Below, in pieces: positions 44,986-54,157 of a stretch of DNA of 64,000 bases. How positions within the stretch are numbered: the stretch's first letter is position 1; every line of letters starts with the position of its first letter. The notes below the pieces were generated by a model. That model made no database searches, was not told the origin of the DNA, and saw only the letters and a list, made by a program, of their open reading frames with translations. This DNA comes from Streptomyces spinosus (lineage in GTDB: Bacteria > Actinomycetota > Actinomycetes > Streptomycetales > Streptomycetaceae): the NCBI RefSeq assembly GCF_020400655.1, contig NZ_JAINRC010000019.1, positions 124,001 through 188,000 of the forward strand. Direction: 5' to 3'. Made by a program: the position numbers and the translations under genes.

Positions 44986-45297
44986 CGCGTCGCTGGACAC
45001 GTGGACCAGGCGGCTTCCGTACTTCGCCGCCGCCATCGCCAGCCGGACGGGCCCCTGCGCCGTCACCGCCCAGTCGGCGTTGCCGCTGGATGCGTTGAGG
45101 ACGAGATCCGCGCCGACTTCGGCCATGACGGTGTGCACGCGTCCTGGATCGCGCAGGTCAAGTTGGTACCACGCGGCGTGGGAAGCGGTGCCCGGCCTGG
45201 TCGCGTAGGTCGCGGCCGTTGCGTGCCCGGCCGTTGCCGCCTGCCGGATCAACTCGGTGCCCAGGAAGCCACTGCCACCGATGACCCATACCGTCAC
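44985..45297 (-). pseudogene. RmlD-like NAD-dependent sugar reductase, N-terminal third
   Basis: A GTG at 45297 opens VTVWVIGGSGFLGTELIRQA (Rossmann GxxGxxG), then WYQLDLRDPGRVHTVMAEVG, VLNASSGNADWAV and RLVHVSSDAV. Homology stops there, just where relatives read SSDAVF-SG, and the DNA continues as the Dyp peroxidase half in a different frame. The C-terminal two thirds are missing. Confidence 0.7.
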
Positions 45298-46056
45298 GCC
45301 GCGACACGGTAGACCATCCCGGCCGGTATCGGACACGGCACCTCGGCCTCACTGCCTACCTGTAGCCGCGCACGTCCGACCGTGGGCGCCCTTCCATACA
45401 TGTATGCAATATATGTGCCGTATATGCGTTGCAAGCGCAGACGAGCAAAGCTGCCGCCCGGTCTGGTCGACGAGCCGATCCGCTATCCCGGCGCCCATGA
45501 CGCCGAGCGCACCGAGGGTGGCAAGCCGGCAGTCGGCTTGCTGCTACTCGACCGCCGCGCCGCCCGCGACCAGGAGGACACCCGCATGACGACCGACGAC
45601 CGACGACCGCGCACGCTGGAGCCCGGGCCCGGACCGCAGGAAGTTGCTCACTCAGCCGGATGTCTTCCATCTGGTGGTGAACAACGCGCATTCGAGCAGG
45701 TCGGGGGTGCGCTCCAGCCGGCGGCGTGTGCTCCGCCGTGGTGGAGGAGGTCGTCGGGGAGCTGGAGGTAGCGGCCGTAGCGTCCCGGTGTGGGGGTGAG
45801 GGGGAGGCGGAGGGTGTCGAGGGCGTGTTGGACGCGGCGGTCGTAGACGGCCATCCGATGGGGTGCTGCTGCGGTCAGGACGGCTGAGGCGAGGGCGTCG
45901 CCGGTGTGCAGGCCCGGGCGGTTCGGCGATGATGCCGCGTCCGGTGCGGGCGGCTTCGCTGCGCGCACGGGGGGGGGCGCCGGGGCGGCTGACATACGGG
46001 CGTCACCGGTTTCCGGACCCGCGACGGGCCCGGAAACCGTCCGTGCGCCGACCGTC
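45298..46056. other. Accessory stretch with an AT-rich patch and a DUF6308-like fragment
   Basis: At 45396-45430 the DNA turns unusually AT-rich, with ATGTATGCAATATATGTG-like steps. An open frame from ATG 45400 follows, but its protein matches nothing I know. On the minus strand 45648-45995 is open and contains HRMAVYDRRVQHALDTLRLP and TPGRYGRYLQLPDDLL, similar to the C-terminus of DUF6308-type Streptomyces proteins, without a proper start. I treat both as uncertain remnants. Confidence 0.35.
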
Positions 46057-46284
46057 CTATCGCCGGCGCCGTCTCACCAGGAGGATGCCACCGACCGCGA
46101 GGGCCGTGAAGACGAACGCGGCGACGGTGTACACCGCGACCGGGGGGATGCGCTGCTCGGTTATGGCCATGACAAGAGGTTGGGTCTGCACAGTGTGCCT
46201 CTTCGTGTAGTCGTCCGTCACCGCTCGGAATCCCCGGTCTGCCGGCGGCAATCCGCGCGGTGGTCTCGATAAATACCTGTTCAC
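46057..46284 (-). CDS. Small single-helix membrane protein (uncertain)
   Basis: 75 aa from a GTG at 46284. The last 30 residues form one membrane helix, VAVYTVAAFVFTALAVGGIL, capped by a basic LVRRRRR stop-transfer tail. A start at 46170 (MAITEQRIPP) would give 37 aa. Neither start has a clear ribosome site. It could be a real small protein or the tail of a lost surface protein. Confidence 0.3.
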   Translation of the reverse strand: MNRYLSRPPRGLPPADRGFRAVTDDYTKRHTVQTQPLVMAITEQRIPPVAVYTVAAFVFTALAVGGILLVRRRRR

Positions 46285-46545
46285 CAGGGAAACCGGGTTC
46301 CCATGACGGTGATCACACCGCTCGCTCGATCGGACCGGCGGGAGGCGCGGCCGCCCGTGCAGACCACCGCGGCGGCGGCAACAGCCTCGGCGGCAACAGC
46401 CGTTCGGTACCCCTGGTCGGCGGCTCGCCGAGCACGTGCCCGTGCAACGCGTGGCGCCCGCGGCCGGACGGCGTTCACCGTCCAGTCGCGGGCGCGCGCG
46501 GACTCTGCGGGGCAGCGGGCCACTGCGGTCACAGAGCTCCGGGTG

Positions 46546-47607
46546 TCACGCCTTGCCGTCGGACGGCACCTCGCCGATCTTGTCGGCCACGCCCCGGCCG
46601 AGGACCGCGGAGATTCCGGTCAGCTGGCCCGCCTTGCCCGCCTTGCTGTCCTTGACCAGGTAACTGCGCTCACCGAGGTAGGTGTGCGTGGTCTTGTCGA
46701 AGATGTATTCCGTGCGTTCGTTGAGGGACTCGAACGCCAGGGCGTCGCCGTGCCGGCCCGCGGCGTCGACGGCGTTGTGCACCACCTCCACGCCGGGGAT
46801 CTTCCCGGCGGCCAGCCAGATGGCCGCCTCCACCTTCGGCGGGACGATCGCCTCGCCGATCGTCTCGCCGACCCAGTCGAATGCCGCGGCGTCACGGCCG
46901 GGAGCGCGGCCCTCGGTGATGGCGTAGATCTTCTTCAGCAGGACGTCGGGGTCGGTGGGCAGCGCGGCCAGCTGCGCGTACGTCGTGTTGTCGGCACCCG
47001 GGGTCGTCGGTGCGCCGCCGTCGATGCTGACCTGAGCGGTGCCACCGCCGAGCTTCTCATCCTGGCCGCCTTCGCGGATCAGTCCGGGGCGGGTGGGGTC
47101 CTCCGGGAGCCAGACCTGGCGCTCGTGCACGGCGTCCAGCTTGATCGGGCCGTCCATCGTGCGCTCATGGATCTGACGGCTGAAGCCGACCTCGCTCTTG
47201 ACGTAGATGTACTGGTCGGCCCGGACCGTCAGACGCTTGCCGTTGCCGGTGGCGGCGGCGACCTGCTGCATCAGCTCGGAGGTCCCCTGGGCCGAGGCGG
47301 GCAGCACCTTCACCACGGGAGAGAGGGCGACGGAGGACGGCGCGGCAGGGGTGGTGGAGCCGGTGACGTTCAGCACCATGGTGGTCGCCACGGCGGCGAG
47401 GGCCACCGGTACGGCCACCATGGCCCAGCGGGGGCGGCGGGGGGCCCCGGTAACGGGAGCCGCGTCGGTACGAGTGATCTCACGCATCAGGTGTTCCTCG
47501 AGAAGTGCCGTACGGGCGGAGGAGAGGCCGTGCGTCGCGGTGGCCGGAAACTGATCCGCCATGGCCTGGCGTTCGGTCTCTTCGCCCCGCTGCGGGAAGG
47601 CGTTCAT
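46546..47607 (-). CDS. CU044_5270-family protein
   Basis: 353 aa. A cytoplasmic N-terminus of about 60 residues with a helix (ARTALLEEHLMREITRTDA), a membrane helix at about 62-82 (WAMVAVPVALAAVATTMVL), then an extracytoplasmic domain of about 260 residues with KRLTVRADQYIYVKSEVGF and DAAGRHGDALAFESLNERTE. Members are found next to ECF-type sigma genes in actinomycetes and are thought to work as membrane anti-sigma or sensor proteins. Here the start overlaps the sigma gene's stop by four bases. Confidence 0.85.
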   Translation of the reverse strand: MNAFPQRGEETERQAMADQFPATATHGLSSARTALLEEHLMREITRTDAAPVTGAPRRPRWAMVAVPVALAAVATTMVLNVTGSTTPAAPSSVALSPVVKVLPASAQGTSELMQQVAAATGNGKRLTVRADQYIYVKSEVGFSRQIHERTMDGPIKLDAVHERQVWLPEDPTRPGLIREGGQDEKLGGGTAQVSIDGGAPTTPGADNTTYAQLAALPTDPDVLLKKIYAITEGRAPGRDAAAFDWVGETIGEAIVPPKVEAAIWLAAGKIPGVEVVHNAVDAAGRHGDALAFESLNERTEYIFDKTTHTYLGERSYLVKDSKAGKAGQLTGISAVLGRGVADKIGEVPSDGKA

Positions 47608-48242
47608 CGGACTGTCTCCTGTGTCGACCGGACCGCGGTAGGGCGGTCACCCCGTATCTGTTCGCGAACGACGGGCGGTTCCGCAGTTCCCCTCTGCTTC
47701 TTCAGTTCCTCCTCAGTGAGCTGGTGCAGCCGCTTGCGGGCGCGGGCCAGCCTGGAACGGACCGTGCCCACGGCGATGCCGAGCGCGTCGGCCGCCTCGG
47801 AGTAGCTGAGATCGGACCACACACAGAGCAGGAAGACGTCCCGTTGGTTCTTGCGCAGCCGGGCGACGGCGGCCTTGACGGCGGCGAGTCTGTGGTCCGC
47901 GTCCAGGCGCTCGGCGACCTCGTCGGAGAAATCGGGGACGGTGTCGAGCGCGGGCACCCGTTCCATGGCGTCCTTGTGGCGGCGCATGGCACGGCCACGG
48001 TTGCGCAGCAGGTTCGTCGCGATGCCGTACACCCACGGGCGCACACTGTCGTCGTTGGGATCCAGCTTCTCCCGCAGTCGCCACACCTCGAGGAACGTCA
48101 GTGACACGATTTCCTCGGCGGTCGACCAGTCATTGGTGGCGCGCATGGCATGGCGGTGCACCGCCTGGGCGAGTTCCTGGAACAGTTCCCGGAACGCCTC
48201 CGGGTCGCCTGCCCGGAGCCGGGATCGTAGAGATACGTTCAC
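47604..48242 (-). CDS. ECF-type RNA polymerase sigma factor
   Basis: 212 aa, GTG start at 48242. Sigma2: FRELFQELAQAVHRHAMRAT to AEEIVSLTFLEVWRLREKLD and VRPWVYGIATNLLRNRGRAM. Sigma4: LSYSEAADALGIAVGTVRSR then LARARKRLHQL. A 30-residue basic tail follows. Paired with the CU044_5270 membrane protein downstream, which probably controls it. Target promoters are unknown; the gene may act on its own upstream region at 48243-48431. Confidence 0.9.
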   Translation of the reverse strand: MNVSLRSRLRAGDPEAFRELFQELAQAVHRHAMRATNDWSTAEEIVSLTFLEVWRLREKLDPNDDSVRPWVYGIATNLLRNRGRAMRRHKDAMERVPALDTVPDFSDEVAERLDADHRLAAVKAAVARLRKNQRDVFLLCVWSDLSYSEAADALGIAVGTVRSRLARARKRLHQLTEEELKKQRGTAEPPVVREQIRGDRPTAVRSTQETVR

Positions 48243-48431
48243 ACAATGACCTGTTCGAAGGAGGCACCACAGTTCCCGTGACCCGTGTCACAACCGAGAG
48301 CGGCAGGGCGGGCACCACCGCGCGGCTACTGACCCGTCACGCTCCTCAATGCGTCCAAGGGCGCCAACTTCTGTGGACTGGTGACGCACAGTAGCGACGG
48401 AGTGTCGGTAGGGCGGTTGATAATGCCGGTC

Positions 48432-48830
48432 ATGGCAGATCGCAGTCTGGCTCTCCGGATCAACACCTCGGCGGCGCGGGAGTCCCTGAAGCCGCTCGGC
48501 CTGGCTCAGCGTGGGCGGTCGCGGCTGTAGATTGATGATCACGGGTGGTGGCTGGGAGTTGTTGAGTTCACCCCGCCACGGACCGCCGGCAGCGGTCTGC
48601 ACGTCGGTGCGATGTGGCTGTGGCACGACGTGGACCACCTAGCCTTCCTCGTGGACGCAGTCCGGGTCGGCTCCGAGGTGTTCCGCACGGAGGACCAGTT
48701 CACGCCGCTGGCACTCGAACTTAGCCGACAGGCGGCTGCGAACGTGACCGCGCTGAGGGAGAAGTTCCCAGCACTGCCGAGCGTCGCCCGATACCTGACG
48801 GCCAGGCCGGTGCGCCGGGGATTCCTCTAA
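48432..48830 (+). pseudogene. DUF4304-like protein with an in-frame TAG
   Basis: From ATG 48432 (MADRSLALRINTSAARESLK to QRGRSRL) the frame meets TAG at 48528-48530, where relatives have tryptophan (TGG). It continues open to TAA at 48830 with IDDHGWWLGVVEFTPPRTAG, MWLWHDVDHLAFLVDA and ALREKFPALPSVARYL. A single base change accounts for the stop. An ATG at 48612 could give a 72-aa piece. Confidence 0.65.
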
Positions 48831-49427
48831 GACGGTTTCGACGCCGGGATCGCGGCCGCTCTGGTCGGCGATCCAGTCGCGGCCCGTGATCACTTCGAGC
48901 GGGTCCTTCGCCCGGCCACGCGGGGCTCCGGGACGGCCGCGGTGCGCGGCGTGCTCGGTAACCCGGTCGGTGCGCCGGGCCCGGGAGGTGCGCCGGCCTG
49001 CGCCTCCCCACCGTTCGCCAGCCGGGTCGGCGGCCGTTACCTCGGCCGCTGTCCCCGCGCGCCGGGCTGCCTCTCCCGGCCCGCGCCGTCCGGCCGGCGT
49101 CCGTTCCGCCGTCTGTCCGCCGTGCCCCGGCCGCCCGCTGCTTCTCGCCCGCGCCCGCCGCTTTGACCGCGCCTTCATGTCAGGCCGGCTCCTGGCCGTC
49201 GTCCTGCGGCTGCCCGCCCGCGTGTCCGCGGCCTGCCGGGTCGCGTCCCGGCTGCCGGCCGGACCGCTGTCCCGCCCGCGTGCCCGCGGCCTGCCGGGTC
49301 GCGTCCCGGCTGCCGGCCGGACCGCCGTGCTGTCCGTGCCGTGCGTCGTTGGGCGCGCACCGCGATGCCCGGCGGCTTACGCCCGCCCTCGCTCCCCGGC
49401 CCGAGGTTCGATGGGTTCTTTCTCGCC
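48831..49427. other. Pyrimidine-rich non-coding block with a tandem repeat
   Basis: No frame gives a recognisable protein. The + strand is strongly C/T-rich and made of short CCGGCCG/CGCCC variants. A 58-bp unit is tandemly duplicated at 49211-49268 and 49269-49326 with a few mismatches; the core of 37 bases starting GCCTGCCGGGTCGCG is identical at 49231 and 49289. Confidence 0.55.
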
Positions 49428-49814
49428 TCAGTCGCAACCGTCGCGCGCGGCCCCAGGCAGCACGACGGGTCGGATCATGCGGTAGGGATCCTGCGAGCCG
49501 GGCTCGGGGTGAAAGCCGTGTCGTGTGTACCAAGTGCGCAGGTCGTCGTGCAGCAGTCTCGGCTGGCGCCAGGAGGGAAAGGGTGCTGCCGTCAGACCAA
49601 CGGGTGTGGCTGGAGCGTGCGCCAGCACGGCGTGCAGCAGCCGGGTGGCGCCCCCAAGGCGCCGGTAGCGCAGATCGACTCCGATGTGGCTCACCCACAG
49701 CAGGTCGCCGTCCCGGGCGTCGAGGTAAGCGACCCGCTCGGTCTGCGTGTGCAACTCCCAGACCAGACGCGGGGCGCTTGCGCTGACCCGGACCAGACGT
49801 ACCCGGTCAACCAC
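49428..49814 (-). CDS. Possible GNAT-like N-acetyltransferase
   Basis: 128 aa; GTG at 49814 preceded by AAAGGGGGTAAC. The order of elements fits a short GNAT: VWELHTQTERVAYLDARDGD, VSHIGVDLRYRRLGGATRLL (the acetyl-CoA loop region, Q/RxxGxG changed to RRLGGA), then LRTWYTRHGFHPEPG. The family match is moderate. Neighbours give no clue about the substrate. Confidence 0.5.
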   Translation of the reverse strand: MVDRVRLVRVSASAPRLVWELHTQTERVAYLDARDGDLLWVSHIGVDLRYRRLGGATRLLHAVLAHAPATPVGLTAAPFPSWRQPRLLHDDLRTWYTRHGFHPEPGSQDPYRMIRPVVLPGAARDGCD

Positions 49815-49849
49815 CTGTTACCCCCTTTTCGATTCCATGTCCGGTCCGG

Positions 49850-50245
49850 TTACCAGCGCATGCTGATCTGGTCCAGCGCATCGCGTCGTTCGGGGGTGAG
49901 TTCGTCGGCCCGCCGCCGGGTGTTGTCGAGGAACGTCCCGAGCCGGATATCGACCGCTTTCCCGTCGGCGTCCAGACGTTCGATGTGCTTGCGGGCGGGT
50001 CGCAGGTGTCCTTCGCGGTCGTGGAACTGCCTCGCGGCACGGAGGTTGAGCGCCCACTTGTCGTCCGCGGTGAGCTTCCCGGGCCGGGCCCCGGGCGCGG
50101 CAGGCTCCAGTCCGAGCGTGATGCCCAGGAGCCACTGCTGCGCGGGGCACAGCTTGTCCCATCCCTGCCGCTGCGCCACCGTCCATGCCCCGAGGTCTTC
50201 GCCCTGGGCCACGTGTTCACCGGCTGTCTCGGCGAGCGCGCCCCC
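49850..50245 (-). pseudogene. Helicase-associated (HA) domain fragment, copy 1
   Basis: Reads AGEHVAQGEDLGAWTVAQRQ, PAQQWLLGITLGLEP, DDKWALNLRAARQFHDREGH, DGKAVDIRLGTFLDNTRRR and DALDQISMRW then stop. This is the last HA repeat of the large DEAD/DEAH helicases that Streptomyces carry near chromosome ends. The helicase core is absent; upstream the frame dissolves. A diverged direct copy lies at 58059. Confidence 0.7.
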
Positions 50246-50320
50246 GGCCGCTCGGCACCAACCCACCGGAGGACTTACGCGCGGAGGGGACCGCTCGCGA
50301 CCGTACGGCAGGATGTGGTC

Positions 50321-50950
50321 ATGGCGATTGAAGGCGTGCGCTGGCTGGCGGAGTCTGAGTGGTATTACAGCGTCACCTTTGCTCGTGGCATCACGCCGCA
50401 GGAGCTGGCCGTACGCCTGGGGGCCCGTTCCGGCGCCGCGCGTGCGACGGTCACTGCGCAGGAGGCAGTCGCTCTCCTCAATGATCCCGACGTCGGTGTC
50501 GCCCGGATGGGGCAGGCGGGGGAATGGGCGTTCGCCGCCGAGTACGGGGAAAGCCGCGGCGTCCGGCACGACATCCTCACGGGTGTCTCGCGCGACGGCG
50601 TGGAGGCTGTGAATCTCGACCCGCAAGCGTTTCACCCGCCTCCGCTCTTCTCCTACGCCGCCGGCGGTGAACTGCTGTGCTCGTTTGGGCTCGGTGAGGA
50701 GCGGCGACGGTGGGGGACCCGGCCGGATCTGTTGCAGGAGGAGCTGACGGCGGCGGGCATCATCCTGCCGACCGGGGATTACTTGCGCGTGAGTGCCGAG
50801 CGGCACCAGCACCGGATCGCGATGTCCCTGGGCGTGATCGAGAGGCATTTCGGGCTCACCCTGCCCCGCGATCTGCTCGAGTGCGACCGGCTCCCCCTCG
50901 CTGTGGTGAGCGGCAGCCCCGCTCTTGACTCGATGGGCAGCGACGCCTGA
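50321..50950 (+). CDS. DUF6461-like protein
   Basis: 209 aa. N-terminal WLAESEWYYSVTFARGITPQ and ELAVRLGARSGAARATV, a central GQAGEWAFAAEYGESRGV, and a C-terminal HRIAMSLGVIERHFGLTLPR. This is the layout of DUF6461-type Streptomyces proteins, single-gene accessory families of unknown function. The start at 50321 has only a weak site (GGATGTGG). Coding composition is normal for the host. Confidence 0.65.
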   Translation: MAIEGVRWLAESEWYYSVTFARGITPQELAVRLGARSGAARATVTAQEAVALLNDPDVGVARMGQAGEWAFAAEYGESRGVRHDILTGVSRDGVEAVNLDPQAFHPPPLFSYAAGGELLCSFGLGEERRRWGTRPDLLQEELTAAGIILPTGDYLRVSAERHQHRIAMSLGVIERHFGLTLPRDLLECDRLPLAVVSGSPALDSMGSDA

Positions 50951-51596
50951 TACGAGGGTCTGGTGCGGACGTCACTGCGAGCGCCTCCGCGCCGTGCTTC
51001 AGGTCAGCCACCCTGTACCACTGCCGCTTGCGCCCTGGCGACCAGAGCATCCCGAGCCGGTCCCGCTCCGCCCACCGTAGAGGGTGAGCTCCTCGGCCCT
51101 GCGGCAAATCCCGGCTCGGCTGCCGACCCGGTCCCGCCGTCCGCTCAACCGGCCGTCACGCTCTGCGGGCCCCGTGCCGCGCGCCGTGTGCCGTCTCGCC
51201 CCGGCCCGCGCCCGCGCTCCGGCTCCGCGCGGTTGCCGTACATCCCGCGTTCCCCGGCCCTCCGGCCGGTCGGCCTCCCTGCGTTCGTTCCGCACCACCC
51301 GCGGGTCTGTCGCCGCCCCCCGCCGCGCTTGGTGTCCGAAGGCTCCGGCCGCCCGGCCCGCCCGAGCTGCTCGTGCCCTCCGTACCGCAAGTGGTGCCGT
51401 GCTTCTGGCCCCACGTCGGGCCGCTGCGCCGTCCGGGCGCCCGCCCTGCCGCCTTCACTGCCCAGCTACCCGCACCGCGAGGCGCGCTGGCGGGTCTGCG
51501 GTCCCGGGAATGCGTCGGGCTGGCCGACGGCGGGCTGGCCGAGGAGATAGAGCAGACCTACGTCGGCGGCGTCCCGGCCACTTCACGGCCTTGGTG
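50951..51596. other. Pyrimidine-rich non-coding block
   Basis: From about 51100 to 51420 the + strand is C/T-rich like 48.9-49.4 kb, with runs such as CCGCCCCCCGCCGCG. Open frames exist on several strands only because stops are rare at this composition. I recognise no protein. The two blocks may be degenerate copies of a common element, but I see no long identity. Confidence 0.4.
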
Positions 51597-51920
51597 TCAG
51601 ACGAGGGCGTTGCGGAGGTAGGCGGGCAGTGCCTGGCAGAGGGCCGGGTCCGCTTTCCTGCTGGAGTTGGTGAGTTGGTCGGCCGTGATGACGAGGTGGT
51701 GGCCGTGGTCGGTGCGGACGAGAACGCGGAACGTTTCGCCCCGGCTGTCCCTGCCGGCGAGGTAGGCGGCCAGGACGGCGCGGCCCAGCTCAGCGGGATC
51801 CGCGCCGGTCGTGGCTCGGCCGAGGTCTTTGCAGATCCACACGTCGCTGAAGCGCTCGTGCATCAGGATCTCCCACCGCACGCACGCGGGCATGTCGTCG
51901 CGTAACACAACCGCGATCAT
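51597..51920 (-). CDS. Hypothetical protein
   Basis: 107 aa, ATG at 51920. Not recognised. It is a compact soluble protein: MIAVVLRDDMPACVRWEILM, then FSDVWICKDLGRATTGADPA, an arginine/histidine-rich middle (VLVRTDHGHHLVITADQLT) and a helical end. Amino-acid use is normal, which supports coding. No clear ribosome site was seen. Confidence 0.5.
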   Translation of the reverse strand: MIAVVLRDDMPACVRWEILMHERFSDVWICKDLGRATTGADPAELGRAVLAAYLAGRDSRGETFRVLVRTDHGHHLVITADQLTNSSRKADPALCQALPAYLRNALV

Positions 51921-52364
51921 GCCCCCACCATCCGGCCTCTCATACCGCTACCTGCGGGTAGTGGCCATAAAGCATGCCTTTCCAACCGAGGCGAGGAGGC
52001 CTGGCACCGGCCAGACTCACCCTCACCCTCACCGGCGCGGGTGCAGGTGGTGCGAGCCCTCCTGGTCTCGCAGTTACAAGTGCGGCCCGGCTGCCGGGGT
52101 ATGGCGGTAGCGGAGGCAGTAGAGGGCGGCGAAGGCGAGGCCGGCCGCTGTTCCACGATCGAGTAGGCCCGTGGTGAGCACGTCGTACCGGCAGCAGCCC
52201 GCACCCGCCCCGGTCAACAGCCTGGCGACCGACGACGCGCCGCTGGGCCCGTATGCCGGCGCGCACGTGATCCGCAGCTCCTCCGCTATCGGCTTTTTCC
52301 CGCGCCGCTGTGCTGCCCGGTGTCAGTATCGAAGAGTCGACCTTCCGTGCATAGGCTTCCGCGT
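51921..52364. other. Non-coding or decayed stretch
   Basis: No complete gene. On the minus strand around 52080-52190 a short frame reads YDVLTTGLLDRGTAAGLAFA then ALYCLRYRHT and stops, perhaps the tail of a lost protein. Confidence 0.3.
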
Positions 52365-52847
52365 ATGGCCAGCCGATCTTTTCCTTACGACCGGTTCCTT
52401 GGTGAGTTCCAGGAGCTGGCGCACGGTCGCCCCGACTGCCCTGCACTGCGCGACTCGGTCCGCGACCACGCTGCCCCGGACGAGGAGAAGTTGGTGCGTT
52501 ACCTGCGAGCAGGATCAGCTCTTGCCGTGACCGGATCACCGGCCCACGACGCACTGAGTGGCGAGTTCATCGGTGCGTTGGAGCTGCACACCGACGGCGA
52601 GTGGTTCTGGTACTCAGACCTCGCTCACTATGTCGAGCGCTACCACGTCCCGCTGGACGAGGACTTCACCGATCACGCACGCGCACACCACTGGACGCCA
52701 CCCGCACTCTCGACTGAAGACCTTATCGAGATCGCAGACACGTTGGAGGCGCTCGAAACCGAAGACTCCGAGGGTGCACGAGGCAACGCGGCCGCGGTTC
52801 AGGCATTGAGGGAAACCGCGCCCGGGGCGGCACCGGCCCGGATATGA
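52365..52847 (+). CDS. Hypothetical protein
   Basis: 160 aa, ATG at 52365. It contains LRDSVRDHAAPDEEKLVRYL, SGEFIGALELHTDGEWFWYS and DLAHYVERYHVPLDEDFTDH, then an acidic helix (TEDLIEIADTLEALETEDSE). The TDGEWFW-YVERYHV pattern occurs in many Streptomyces hypothetical proteins of accessory regions. Function is unknown; an immunity-type role is possible given the surroundings but is a guess. Confidence 0.6.
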   Translation: MASRSFPYDRFLGEFQELAHGRPDCPALRDSVRDHAAPDEEKLVRYLRAGSALAVTGSPAHDALSGEFIGALELHTDGEWFWYSDLAHYVERYHVPLDEDFTDHARAHHWTPPALSTEDLIEIADTLEALETEDSEGARGNAAAVQALRETAPGAAPARI

Positions 52848-53268
52848 GGGCGGGTGTGGTCAGCCGCTGGGTGGCTCCTCGATCGGGCCAGGCGGGGAAA
52901 GCCTCCGTGCCGTTTCCGGACACGATCCATCACCGAGTTCCGTGCGCCCGCCCACCAGCTCCTGAAAATGCTGTGGACACTGTCGGGATACTGCCGTCAT
53001 GGCCGTTACCCAGCAACTCGCCCGGATCCTTCGTCGGCCCGGCGCAGGCACAGCAGCGCCAGGACGAGGCAGAGGTCGCGCGGTATCGAGAGCATCCGGA
53101 CCTGCTGTACCTGGGCACTGCGCGGCCCTGCCGTGCGCCCTCTCGGTCCTCGGCCGCGCCGAGCCGCTGCCCGCCCTGGGTTCCGGCCAGCGAGCTGCCG
53201 GCAAGCCGACCGCGCTGCTGCGGCCGCCCGCCGGCCTTGATGACTCCTGCGGCGTCGACGACGTGGTT
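52848..53268. other. Decayed stretch with a possible YfbM/DUF1877-like start
   Basis: At 52999 an ATG opens MAVTQQLARI, the usual first residues of Streptomyces DUF1877-type proteins, but homology is lost at once. A neighbouring frame reads QRQDEAEVARYREHPDLLYL. No intact gene. Confidence 0.3.
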
Positions 53269-53997
53269 TCAGAAGGGCGGATCGTCGGTGACTCCCTCAG
53301 CATGGGTGCGGGTGTCGGTGGTGGTGTTCGCTTCCTGCTGGAAGGGTGTGGTGTCCTCGCCCCACGAGGTGAGTGTGCGGACCGCCTGGTGACGGTAGGG
53401 CGTCTCCTCGGTGGCAAGAGCTCGGACAGCCTCACGCAGTTCTTCACCGTGGTGGGCCAGTTCTGGCGCGGCGAGAAGCGGAAGGAGAGCGGCCAGGGCA
53501 GCCTCGCGGATTTCGCGTTCGTTGTCTGTGAGGAATGGCCGTATGGCGTCGTGAAGGGCGGGGCGAAGAGCGCGGAACGCCTCGATGTCGGCCTGGAGGC
53601 CGCCAGGCGGTTCCTCGTTGGCGTCCGCGGCTGTGCTGCCCAGCCAGTCCAGGAGACCTACGCGAAGTAGGAACCGGGGCTTCTCACCGAAGTGGGCGGC
53701 TTCCCATGGATGTTGGTCGGTGACTTTGGCGAGAGTCCGGGGGTGCCCAAGAATCGCCGCGACAAATGAGGCCGCTGGGGCTGTGGCGCTGTAGAAGGTG
53801 TTCTGATGCGTCACAGCCTGAAACAGGTCCCGCAGGGCGGCGCCCTGCTTGCGGACGTCGTCGTCGAGAAGGTGCCGCAGGATCATCGGGGTGGCTGGCG
53901 CCGCGCCCGGGCAGCAGTGCTCCACTGAGTCCCAGTCTGTCCGCAGCAACAGCTCCTGTGGATGGACGAAACGTCCGTGGCTGTTCTTCATGCTCAT
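53269..53997 (-). CDS. HEAT-like repeat hypothetical protein
   Basis: 242 aa, ATG at 53997. All-helical: PMILRHLLDDDVRKQGAALR, ADIEAFRALRPALHDAIRPF, NEREIREAALAALLPLLAAP and TEETPYRHQAVRTLTSWGED look like successive HEAT-type repeats. The C-terminal 25 residues are polar and threonine-rich. A family of such proteins serves as immunity or scaffold partners in Streptomyces accessory loci. No specific function can be assigned. Confidence 0.6.
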   Translation of the reverse strand: MSMKNSHGRFVHPQELLLRTDWDSVEHCCPGAAPATPMILRHLLDDDVRKQGAALRDLFQAVTHQNTFYSATAPAASFVAAILGHPRTLAKVTDQHPWEAAHFGEKPRFLLRVGLLDWLGSTAADANEEPPGGLQADIEAFRALRPALHDAIRPFLTDNEREIREAALAALLPLLAAPELAHHGEELREAVRALATEETPYRHQAVRTLTSWGEDTTPFQQEANTTTDTRTHAEGVTDDPPF

Positions 53998-54157
53998 CGG
54001 GTGAGTGTGCCAGCTCTCGGGGACACCGAATTCCTGTCAGCGGGAAAGATCGACCTGGCTGGCACGGTAGCCGACGTCGCCGGTGTTCGCAGACGGCTGC
54101 ACCGCTGACCAGGGCCTGAGCCCTGACCGGCTGATCGGCGCTGGGGCCGATCCGGGA

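Noticed and set aside
44985..45297. A natural RmlD-Dyp fusion protein
   Set aside because: The two halves are in different frames and each is cut inside its fold, so a deletion junction is the simpler reading.
48831..49427. Several open frames in the pyrimidine-rich block
   Set aside because: Proteins consist of R/P/A/S runs with no family likeness and no ribosome sites; composition alone explains them.
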